Assembly: GCA_947044405.1 (NCBI GenBank)
Contig: CAMRHE010000028.1
Coordinates: 4,509,501 to 4,573,500 of the forward strand
Direction: 5' to 3'
DNA length: 64,000 bases
From: Leptodactylus fallax
Taxonomy: Eukaryota > Chordata > Amphibia > Anura > Leptodactylidae
Of this stretch, positions 1 through 64,000 are shown piece after piece; the first letter of the stretch is position 1; each line of letters starts with the position of its first letter. Under the pieces are notes generated by a model. That model worked only from the letters and a program-made list of their open reading frames with translations. It did no database searches and had not been told where the DNA came from. A program made the translations under genes and the position numbers.

Positions 1-91
1 TCTGACCCCGTGCGAGATAAAAACTCTGCCCATCCGTTCACCAAAGATTTCTACTGTGAAGAAAGCCCTGAGAGTCTACCATGTGCAGCAG
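1..91 (+). CDS. RIF1: RIF1 exon, third from last (partial)
   Basis: The open frame starts at base 2 and runs to base 91, where GCAG|GTAAAG is a good donor in phase 0. The peptide includes PCEIKTLP and STVKKALRVYHVQQ, a basic segment typical of a nuclear protein. RIF1 controls replication timing and double-strand-break repair choice, and its C-terminal region binds DNA and protein phosphatase 1. The RIF1 name rests on the C-terminal peptide and on its position tail to tail with NEB, as in other vertebrates. The acceptor lies outside the window or at its edge. Confidence 0.62.
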
Positions 92-174
92 GTAAAGGAT
101 AAAACCGGGTGTCACCTGGACTCACATAGTGTTGTCTAGAGCCTGCCTGACCTCACCCGTCTATTCTGTTCTAG

Positions 175-283
175 ACAAAGTCTAAAGGTTATGACGAGTT
201 TGCTGCTCTGGATGAAGCCGAGAAATCCTTAAATGGTGTCGATGAGAAGTCTGTGTCTGCTGATGAAGAGAAGATTGAGACTG
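175..283 (+). CDS. RIF1: RIF1 penultimate coding exon
   Basis: The exon lies between acceptor TTCTAG and donor ACTG|GTAATG. It is 109 nt long, enters in phase 0 and leaves in phase 1. The peptide starts TKSKGYDEFAALDEAEKSL and becomes acidic (SADEEKIET). The phases match both neighbouring exons, which is the best evidence that this is real. The gene name is by synteny and general resemblance only. Confidence 0.62.
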
Positions 284-1294
284 GTAATGTGGCTTCCCTA
301 TCCATAAATCTAGACTGATCGTCCCGGGGCAACTGAGCTGAATGTTGTAGACTGTGGGGTCTATGGTATTGTCTTGGCGTTGTGCGGTGTATGGTATTGT
401 CTCAGGGTTGAGCTGGAGACTGTGGGGTCTATGGTATTGTCTTGGCGTTGTGCGGTGTATGGTATTGTCTCAGGGTTGAGCTGGAGACTGTGGGGTCTAT
501 GGTATTGTCTTGGCATTGTGCAGGGTCTATAGTATTGTCTTGAGGTTGTGTGGGGTCTCTGGTATTGTCTCGGGGTTAAGGGATGACTTGCATTTAGTAT
601 TGTGATTTCCAAGATGCCACTTGGAAATATCCCTATTTGAGACTCTGTCATAGGGCCCTGTCAGGTGAACATGTTAGTTGCTTGGCCTGGTACGGTGCCT
701 ACTATCAAATAATTATCACTCACAGCTCTGCCCATTTCCCAGGTATTTACGTACAGGGTTCAGACTCACATCTAGCACCAACCAGTCCTCCCATTAACCC
801 TACCCAGTTCCTTTGTGCTGCCTGTGTAACATACAGTGGTGAAATCTCCACACTTTATAATGCCCCCTTAGTGCACTCCCACACACTGTATAATGTCTCC
901 CACATGCCTGCAGTAAATTCCCCTCCTACTCCGGCATGATGACGGACAGCAATGTGTGCCACTGCAGTGTCCTGACTGTCCGTGTTATCATGCAGTGATC
1001 AGGACAGCCGGTGGCCATAGTCCAGTTTCAGACCGCGGTCCACCAGATGAGTACCTCTGCAGTACTGCAACATGCTAGCAAAAAGATTTGACAGGCTGCA
1101 ATTCACCAACCACTGGGTGGACCGCTTATAGTCATCTAGTGAGAGCGTATCATGTTAGTAATCGTGGCCGCCTCATACCACATGTCAGGCCCCAAGAGGA
1201 AAGGTAAAGGACACCTCTGTATTGGGGATCATTTAGGGCATCTGACTTCTGAAATATCATTCCATTCACATTTTGTGCCTTTCACACTCCTAGA
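284..1294 (+). other. last RIF1 intron
   Basis: This stretch separates the last two plus-strand coding exons. It begins GTAATG and ends CACTCCTAG. It holds a 68-bp tandem repeat near its 5' end. I see no other gene or recognisable element in 580-1294. Confidence 0.6.
350..577. repeat. 68-bp tandem repeat in RIF1 intron
   Basis: The string ACTGTGGGGTCTATGG starts at 351, 419 and 487, giving an exact period of 68. Each unit holds two diverged half-units built around TATGGTATTGTCT. The array decays after the third copy. The minus-strand open frame here is only the repeat read through. Confidence 0.9.
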
Positions 1295-1520
1295 TTTACC
1301 CGAGGCATCAGCTACAGGGTCCATTGTAGAGACCTCAGCCACTCAGGACATCTTGGGCCAGATCAATGCCCTTTCGCTACTGTTTACTCCAGAAGAGCTC
1401 GGGAAGTATTCAGGAAGCCAGCTATTCGAAGTGCAGGAAAAACTTGGAATGATCTCAAACTGTGTCCTGCGACATCTCCAGTCCCGGTGGACGTCACCGC
1501 CGCACCATGGTTCTGTTTAA
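1295..1520 (+). CDS. RIF1: RIF1 last coding exon and stop
   Basis: The acceptor CTCCTAG is followed by AT, which completes the split codon GAT (Asp). The frame then runs 74 codons to TAA at 1518-1520. The peptide begins DLPEASATGSIVETSATQD and contains a predicted helical segment (ALSLLFTPEELGKY, then LFEVQEKLGMIS). It ends PPHHGSV. A small helical module at the extreme C-terminus fits the conserved last region of RIF1, but I cannot align it here. Another nuclear protein remains possible. Confidence 0.65.
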
Positions 1521-2850
1521 GACTTTCCGGCTCGGAGTCCTTTGTGTTATGGAACATTTTTATTCCTATTTCTGGAGTCATTTTTTTATGAGACTGAATA
1601 GATTTTCTTAACAACTCATCATGTGCGGTCTCTTCACCTAGTCTAGGTTTCTTGCTGCTATACTCATAGTGCTTTAAGTAAAAGGTTTCCACTTGCCTTT
1701 TTAATAAGGGTCTGTCTTATGTTCCAGCCATCTGTGTCGCTTCTGCCCATTAGTCTTTGCTTGGGCCAGAAAATGGCGGCTTAAAGGTGAGTTGAAATAT
1801 TTCTATACTTGAAAGTATTTTTTAAATATAACTTTTTGTACATATCCTGCATACTATAAGTCACTAATTAATTTCCTCCGCCCTCAAGGATGACATAAAC
1901 AGCACCTGCATAGCCGAGTTGTACATGTGTGTTATTTGGACATTTCAGCTTCAAGGAATAGGGGAACTTGTATTATATGCTCATGTCCATATGGAGATGG
2001 AGAGTGCCTAAATCACCCTGTTAGTTTTTGTAACTTTTTCTCAAATTGAGTGCCTCTAAAAATGTAAAAAAAAAATTTACCTTTGCTACTCTTGCTTAAA
2101 GGGGTTATCTGGGGTAATAAAGCTTAACCAATGCATTCTCTGCTGTGGTTAAGCTTTAATACTAATGTACTGTTAGTTATTTTTGTGGAGGGCTGCGGGG
2201 GAGGACAGAACTGATTCTAAAGTCTTCCCTGCAGCCACTCCATGTCTGTGACGTCACCAACTTCTCACAGACTTGGGCTGCACCTCCTTTCAGTTGAATG
2301 GGGTCATGTGACCCAGAGTTGGAGCAGCTCTGGAGAAGATGGGAACCAGAGTTCTGTCCTCCCCAGCAGCCCTCCACAAAAGTAATGAACAGGGTAGTAG
2401 GGGGTGAACCCAAATGTACGTTAGTGATCAAGCTTGTCCAGTGCAGGGAATATTCTAGTTAAGCTTTATTGCTCCCCAGATATCCCCTTATAATAAAACA
2501 TTCTACCATTTTCTTTAGCACAAAGCTCAGATGAGTTGATATCACTTATGTTGCCCTTTACATACCTTGTAGTACAGTTTTCAGCACATTTAGGTCACTT
2601 CTACCCTCGGACATGTATCTGCACCTCCCCTTCTACTCTTTCTAGACCTCTGAACAATCCTGTGTCCATTTTGTATATTCTGTATATAGTGTTGACTACA
2701 GACCGATCCTCTGGTTTTGCTGGTAATCTACGTTGTACATATAATTTAAGTTGGTTCCTCGGGGCTTCTTAATGTCCTCGGCTGCAGATGTTCCCTTTTT
2801 AGAATTTAAATGTAAAATTTATTAAACTATTAAAGTACCTTTTCTTTCAT
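1521..2850 (+). other. RIF1: probable RIF1 3' UTR
   Basis: The stretch after the stop is AT-rich and non-coding. Two overlapping ATTAAA polyadenylation-like signals sit at 2821-2826 and 2829-2834, followed within 20 nt by a T/G-rich stretch. A foldback element lies within it at about 2098-2495. The true cleavage site could be earlier. Confidence 0.45.
2098..2495. repeat. foldback (palindromic) element
   Basis: The ends are inverted: GGGGTTATCTGGGGTAATAAAGCTTAACCA on the left, TTAAGCTTTATTGCTCCCCAGATATCCCC on the right. Inner arms also pair (GGAGGGCTGCGGGGGAGGACAGAA with TTCTGTCCTCCCCAGCAGCCCTCC). It looks like a non-autonomous DNA transposon. It sits in the presumed RIF1 3' UTR. Confidence 0.7.
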
Positions 2851-2977
2851 GTTTACGGCGATTATTTATCAGTGAACGGCTTCTAGTCATTCAGTGCTGG
2901 TGACTTTTATAAGATAAAGTTCTCATTACAGTTGAAGTCCGTTGCTCTTATCAGTCATAGGGTTGGAGCAACAGATT

Positions 2978-3275
2978 TAAAGGGGTTTTTCAGCCCCAAA
3001 TCACTGATCTGTAGGGGCTCTGGCACCCAGACCCCACACAAATCAGCAGTTCTAGCAGCAAGTAATAGGAGCGGTGCTGCAATTCCCTACAATCACTTCT
3101 ATACAGTGGACAGAGCTGATGTGCCCCTTCTTTTGCTTGAATTACGACAGACTGCTTGCATTCCACGTCCACTAGATGCTTAAAGGACCTGGAGACTGCT
3201 AGCACAGCTGATCTGTGTGGGGTCCAGGTGTTGGACCCCACAGATCATATACTGATGACCTATCCTGTATTTTTT
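2978..3275. repeat. foldback element
   Basis: It starts AAAGGGGTTTTTCAG. Arms around ATCTGTAGGGGCTCTGGCACC and the complement of GGTGTTGGACCCCACAGAT are inverted copies, and it ends near GATGACCTATCCTG. No coding content is seen. Confidence 0.55.
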
Positions 3276-3334
3276 TAGACTGAGGAACGAGTCGTCCCCA
3301 CAGGGCAAGTAGTCAAGCATGTTGGCTTCTGTTT

Positions 3335-3716
3335 TAAGGGGTTATCCAGTTTCTAATGTTGATGGCCTATCCTTAGGATAGGTTATCAATATTAGGCCTG
3401 CTAGAGTCCAGCACCCGGGACCCCCACAGATCTGGTGTTTGGGTGCAGCGTGGCTCCCGGGAATGCTTACTGTTCACTTGGCTGTACGATTTGCAGCATG
3501 GGTTTTGGTACTATTTGTGTTCCCCTTGGACTTCATTGGGGCAGTGACATAACCCTCGATTACAGTTTGTACAGGGAGTCAGAAGTGCAACTCCCAAAAC
3601 GTTACAGGCCACGCTGAGCCCAAACACCAGATCTGTGGGAGGATCCCGGGTGTCAGACACTCGCAGGTCTAATACTGATGACCCATCCTAAGGATAAGGC
3701 CATCAATATTAGGCTA
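3335..3716. repeat. foldback element with long inverted arms
   Basis: The left arm (GATGGCCTATCCTTAGGATA, then CACAGATCTGGTGTTTGGG) recurs in reverse complement on the right (CCCAAACACCAGATCTGTG, then CATCCTAAGGATAAGGCCATC). The arms are roughly 150 bp around a less symmetric centre. This is a common amphibian-type element. Confidence 0.75.
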
Positions 3717-3857
3717 GAGAAGCTATTTGAGCTGTTTGCCTGAAATTCCTCTCCATTTTTGGCAGTAGACTTCCACCCAAGAGTCCTCTTCATTTTCATG
3801 CCCTCCTTCTCCCCACAAAAAGCCAAAGTAGATCTTCATCTTTCTGCTGCTGATATT

Positions 3858-5399
3858 CAGTGGGTACGGAAAGTATTCAGACCCCTTTACATTTTTCACT
3901 CTCATTGTAGCCATTTGCTAAAAGCAAAAAAGTTCCTTTTATTTCCCATTAATGTACACTCAGCTTCCCATCTGGACAGAAAAAAAACATAAATGTAGAT
4001 ATTTTTCAAATTTATTAAAGAAAAACTGAAGTCATAAGTATTCCGAGCCTTTGCTGTGACTCTCATATATAACTCACATGCAGTCCATTTCCTTCTGATC
4101 CTCCTTGAGATGGTTCTACTCCTTTATTGGAGTCCAGCTGTGTTTAATGAAACTGATTGGGCTTGATTAGGAAAGGCGCACACCTGTCTATATAAGACCT
4201 CACAGCTCACAGTGCATGTCAGAGCAAATGAGAATCAGGAGGTTAAAGGAACTGCCCAAGGAGCTCAGAGACAGAATTGTGGCAAGGCACAGATCTGGCC
4301 AAGGTTACAAAAGAATTTCTGCAGCACTCAAGGTTCCTAAGAGCACAGTGGCCTCCATAATCCTTAAATGGAAGAAGTTTGGGATGACCAGAACTCTTCC
4401 TAGACCTGGCCGTCCAGCCAAACTAAGCAATCATGGGAGAAGAGCCTTGGTGAGAGAGGTAAAGAAGAACCCAAAGATCACTGTGGCTGAGCTCCAGAGA
4501 TGCAGTAGAGAGATGGGAGAAAGTTCCACAAAGTCACTATCACTGCAGCCCTCCACCAGTCGGGGCTTTATGGGAGAGTGGCCCGAAGGAAGCCTCTCCT
4601 CAGTGCAAGACATATGAAAGCCGCATAGAGTTTGCCAAAAAACACATGAAGGACTCCCAGACTATGATAAATAAGATTCTCTGGTCTGATGAGACGAAGA
4701 TTGAACTTTTTGGTGTTAATTCTAAGCGGTATGTGTGGAGAAAACCAGGCCCTGCTCATCACCTGCCCAATACAATCCCAACAGTGAGACATGGCGGTGG
4801 CAGCATCATGCTATGGGGGACAGGACGACTGGTTGTGATTGAAGGAAAGATGAATGCGGCCAAGTACAGAGATATCCTGGAAGAAAACCTCTTCCAGAGT
4901 GCTCTGGACCTCAGACTGGGCCGAAGGTTCACCTTCCAACAAGACCATGACCCTAAGCACACAGCTAAAATAACAAAGGAGCGGCTTCAGAACAACTCTG
5001 TGACCATTCCTGACTGGCCCAGCCAGAGCCCTGACCTCAACCCAACTGAGCATCTCTGGAGAGACCTGAAAATGGCTCCACCAACGTTCACCATCCAACC
5101 TGACGGAACTGGAGAGGATCTGCCAGGAAGAATGGCCGAGGATCCCCAAATCCAGATGGGAAAAACTTGTTGCATCATTCCCAAGAAGACTCCTGGCTGT
5201 ACTAGCTCAAAAGGAAGTTTATTTCAGTTTTTCTTTTTCAATTTGCAAAAATATCTACATTTCTGGGGTTTTTTTGTCAAGATGGGGAGCTGAGTGTACA
5301 TTCATGAGAAATAAAATGAACTTTTGCTTTTAGCAAATGGCTGCAATGAAACAAAGAATGAAAAATTTAAAGGGGTCTGAATACTTTCCGTACCCACTG
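3858..5399 (+). mobile_element. Tc1/mariner element, full length but decayed
   Basis: The terminal inverted repeats begin CAGTGGGTACGGAAAGTATTC on both ends and extend over 100 bp. A TA abuts the right end, and a TA lies 2 bp outside the left end. The total of about 1,542 bp is normal for a vertebrate Tc1 element. It lies between the two convergent genes. Confidence 0.92.
4216..5293 (+). pseudogene. Tc1 transposase, frameshifted
   Basis: The reading starts at ATG 4216 with a paired helix-turn-helix region (LPKELRDRIVARHRSGQGYK; PKSTVASIILKWKKFG) and the GRPAKLS hook. The frame breaks near 4520 and again before about 4626. The DDE catalytic core then reads from 4646 as [19 protein letters not shown] and [11 protein letters not shown] third frame change follows near 5075, just after [10 protein letters not shown]. 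With at least three shifts it cannot make an active transposase. Confidence 0.9.
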
Positions 5400-6429
5400 T
5401 AGACTCCAGTGTAAGGGCCTAATCCATACGGTGTCTCGGGAATTCACAGCAAGATCAAAGCGTCCTGCTTTGATCTCTTCCTCCCATTGAAAATGTTGGG
5501 GCGGAATTCACCTTTTAAAAGAGCCAGATTCTACTATGTGAACATACACCAAGGCTATTACTCTGATCCTATGACTACTTACATGAAGAAAAAGTGTTGA
5601 GCTGCCCTGTCCCACCATGATGTAAGGGGCACGCTGGTGAAGTCACACAGTCTCCCCTTGGTCATCAGTGGGTAATAGAAGGGAACAAACCATTTAGACT
5701 GCTCGGTTCCTTTCCAGAGGCATGCTGCATCTAGATTCCTAAACTCAGATAGACCAGGGTTGGTCAGTATGACAAGTCTCCCCTTCATCTTCTGACCATT
5801 TTGGGACACTTTGATCATTACTTCCTGATGTCTTTCTCATCTTGCCCACTGGCCCATTTGTCTCTCTCTCTTGCCCTCAGTCTCCCTAATTGGACTGTCC
5901 CTAAATCTGAAGAAAATATATGACCTTAGAGCCCGATTCCAATCCAAACCAAGAACACTCTCAAAGTCTTTGTTAGACCTGTCTGGGCAATTTTAGTCCT
6001 AGATGATGGATCCTCAGACGTTCGCTTCTCAGCTGGAGGTCTGCACGTGGTGCTTTCCTAATCATTTGAGCAACCCTTCTGTTTTTGACCTGATCCTCTC
6101 CAGAAAATGAAAGCAAGTAGACAAACTGATCCAGAAGCCAAAGCCTCTGGATACTTTCTCTTACTATGTCATCTTGTGCCCAAATGATCTTCCTCCCCCT
6201 CCATCATCCACTGCCCTTTGGCTAATACGTCAAGTTTCCTTGAAACTGGCAGTATCGGGGCTTTTGCCAAGTTCAGCTTTAAAGCTTCAGTTTCCGTTCG
6301 CTACCCAACCTATTTTGGGACAAAGGTTCCCTGATGAAGGAAAGGACACTGGGTTAGGAATCGGCCATTATATAGGATTATCTTCTATTATTTAGGATTG
6401 TGACTTCCTATTTTCCATGTTTATCTTCT
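5400..6429. other. intergenic stretch, nothing recognised
   Basis: I find no gene with a credible product here. The short open frames on both strands have no family resemblance and no splice context. Confidence 0.6.
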
Positions 6430-6830
6430 CTTGCTTCAGGTTTTTTTTTTTTTTGGTTCTGTACATGTCTATAGAGGCAGCCATCTTGCCTGAGTGTTTC
6501 CTCTGCTCTTAATAGCACATGGTGATCTCCTTTACAGCATAGGCAGCAATAGACACGAGCTGACTGTCGAGTTTTCTAGACATGCTCTGTACAGGAAGGG
6601 GGAGGAGATAAGCTATGACATCATCTATTGTCAGTAGTGATGTAATGATGGTTTGGTATCTATAGAGGTCTTATCTTCTACTGTAATACTGTCTGTAGTG
6701 TAAATAAGGTGGCTGCTGCAGTCCTAGAAAACACCTACAGAATTGGCAAGTGTCAGTCTATTATTAGGCTTAGTGGCCAGAGTGAAAATAGCAGGATATA
6801 GTAGTTTTAAGGGGAAAAAAGTTTATCTAC
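6430..6830. repeat. interspersed repeat family R1, copy a
   Basis: It shares blocks with four other places in this window: GCAGCCATCTTG, TTTACAGCATAGGCAGCAATAGA, GGAGGAGATAAGCTATGACATCATC and a tail GGCTTAGTGGCCAGAGTGAAAA. The related copies lie near 24385, 28590, 40866 and 50925. It has no coding capacity. Confidence 0.75.
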
Positions 6831-6953
6831 AGCTGCCACTAGAGGGAGCTTGCTGTGTACAGTCGTTGGGAGATAAATAATTGTATAGGAATAAAAATAA
6901 ATCAATAAAATATGGACACTTACAAGCGTGGAACGTACTGCAGAAACCCCAGC

Positions 6954-7481
6954 TTTATTGTTCACTAATGTACAGGGAGCACAAGTTGTTTGACCCTAGA
7001 ACATAATCATTTGCATGCAGCGTTCACAAGCAGAGGAGGGGAGAGGCTCATCCGGTTTGTTATATCCTAGGGCGATTATCTAAATCAATGTAAAATGGCG
7101 GATTTTTATTTTTTCTACACCAAGAATTCTGCTATTTGTGTACAGTAAGAAACACCGAACAGTCAAATCGCAGGTAAAAATGCAGATGGCACAGTCCAAG
7201 TCTACGACAATATACGTGAGCATTGAATAAATCAGTAAACAGTGACAGTCTATGTAATTCTGAGATTAGTCAAGTGATGTTACATAAACTAATTAAAAAA
7301 ATTCTAGAATATTCCTATAAAGTACAAGTCAACTGTTAGGAAGATGCCGCGTCAGATGGAGAGAGTTTGAAATAGTTTTTATTTCAGATACAAGGCACGA
7401 TGACAAGTAAAAGACAATGGCTGCCGCTCCTTTAATAGAAGGTTTTGGGATCAATCCAGGAGCGGTCCTTAGAGGGGTGCA
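6954..7481 (-). other. NEB: NEB 3' UTR with candidate poly(A) signals
   Basis: Downstream of the NEB stop (lower coordinates), the minus strand has AATAAA at 7378-7383, 7105-7110 and 6954-6959. Any of these could end the transcript. The nearest gives a UTR of about 120 nt and the farthest about 540 nt. Confidence 0.5.
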
Positions 7482-62679
<55,198 letters not shown>

Positions 62680-64000
62680 CTAGAAAAACAAAGAGCAACG
62701 TTATTTAGTTGTAGATATTTCTCTCCCGTATGTGTCCTGCACTATAAGAGGGATGTAGCTGAAGTGTATGGACATATTAGCGATCATGTAAAAGGGTTAC
62801 CTAACTACATGGATGCTCTTCACTTCCTACATGGACAACTATAACATTGTGAGTCTACTTTCACTTATTATGTAGCCAGATACTAGGTTTTATTTCTATG
62901 AATCTAGTGAACATGTTTAGGAGATTTTTTATTTTTAATTTTGATCAGATCTAAAGATGAACCGACCATTGTAATTCAATCTGTGGGAAGTCAATTCATC
63001 TTGCCAATTGATATACAAGATTCTTCGTTAATGTATGGTCAATGAACAGGCTAATGGAAAAGAAAAATTAAAGCGCAAGTAAATTTATTCATAAATCCAT
63101 AGTGTAGGTGAAGGGAACTTCAAAAAAGAAAAGTACCTGGGTTTTTAACTATAACTCCTGTATTTAATTCTTATTCTTAGTGATTTTGGCCAGTACTCCA
63201 TACACAAGTAGTGTCAGTTTACAATGAAGTCTATGGAGGGGGAGGAGAAGAAGAGAGACAGAGCTATGATGCATCTACAGCATTAAATGTGTCATTTCTG
63301 TCAGGAGAAGGCAGGATTAATCAGTAATTCCTGATAACCCTACTGTGTTGTGAAAGAGAACTGTCTCTCTATAGTGCAGATGTCTCTCTGTTTTGAAGAG
63401 CTCTCTTCTTCCTCCCATGCCCTCTCCTTAGACTTCTATTACATAGATTTGCTCATTGGCAGAAAGAGACATATTTCTTTAAAATAAAAGAAAAGTTTTA
63501 ACCCTTTTAACCCTGACAATGCTATAGAGAGAACTAGGAGAGCAATTGAAACCTAGCTGTGGTGATGTTCACTGCAAGTCCCCAGAAGGTAAAATCTTCT
63601 TCGTCTGCTTTCTGCATTGACTGCTACTCTGCCATTCCCCTCTGACCGATGGCTCTAGCATTAAATCAGGAGACCGATAGAGTCGTAACTCGACGCAGAG
63701 AGGAGGGGGAGCGGCTGGGAAGTGTTCAATACAAAGAGTCCTGGGCCACCTCCTGTATAGAACCAAACCTAATGGCCTAGTGAATACCTCATTTCATTCA
63801 CACCAACTTTGTGGGTCTCTCTCTGTCTATACAGGTGGAAATGACCAATACTGATCTTACTTATTTGGCCCTCTTTGGCCCCAAACTAAAGGCATGGAAA
63901 AGGATCCAATGCTGGGGTAGTTATAGAGATTTCAACACTAAAACATTTTAGTTAAGAGTTGACCAACATGACTCACTATCATAATGTTCTACTGTTTTTT
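62680..64000 (-). other. NEB intron running off the window
   Basis: No further exon is visible, so this intron exceeds 1.3 kb. I recognise no repeat family in it with confidence. Confidence 0.6.

Noticed and set aside
361..651. 96-codon minus-strand frame rich in Gln, Tyr and Pro
   Set aside because: It is a translation of the 68-bp tandem repeat.
637..939. 100-codon plus-strand open frame in the RIF1 intron
   Set aside because: The exons on both sides join in frame without it, and its peptide has no resemblance to anything I know.

Overview
The window is animal nuclear DNA, most likely from a frog or toad. Most of it is the 3' part of the giant muscle gene nebulin (NEB). NEB lies on the minus strand as many short phase-0 exons separated by mostly compact, AT-rich introns. 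The amphibian call is an inference. It rests on intron sizes, several Tc1/mariner relics, and many 250-450 bp foldback elements whose ends resemble AAAGGGGTT...AACCCCTTT and which often carry a 'gatggcctatcct..aggatagg' core. No species can be named from sequence alone.

Layout: (1) Bases 1-1520, plus strand: the last three exons of a gene ending with a charged C-terminal domain. I read it as RIF1, partly because RIF1 lies tail to tail with NEB in other vertebrates. Its 3' UTR probably runs to about 2850. (2) About 2850-6950: intergenic DNA with foldback elements and a decayed 1.5 kb Tc1 element. (3) About 6950-62679, minus strand: NEB, with 72 coding exons in the window. Together they give 8,416 nt, or about 2,804 residues once one extra base in one exon is discounted. 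(4) 62680-64000: part of a further NEB intron. The 5' exons lie beyond the right edge.

In transcription order (right to left), exons w1-w42 encode seven super-repeats of about seven 35-residue actin-binding modules. Each super-repeat is headed by a W(L/I)(K/R)GxG(W/C) module. Exons w43-w67 encode single modules of the C-terminal region, including six 93-bp exons of the Z-disc type. Exon w68 is a two-part linker, w69-w71 encode a Ser/Thr-rich segment, and w72 encodes the terminal SH3 domain and stop. Almost every repeat exon is bounded inside the SDxxYK actin-binding motif at the same codon (SD|xxYK), in phase 0.

Main points for a second look: a nested loss or gain of introns across the seven super-repeats; a +1 frameshift in exon w26; a GC-AG intron after exon w30; a two-exon duplication among the 93-bp exons; a 1.65 kb minisatellite ending 17 bp from a splice acceptor; a perfect 44-bp intronic hairpin; a degenerate hammerhead-like core; and related Tc1-derived elements lying in opposite orientation in different NEB introns.
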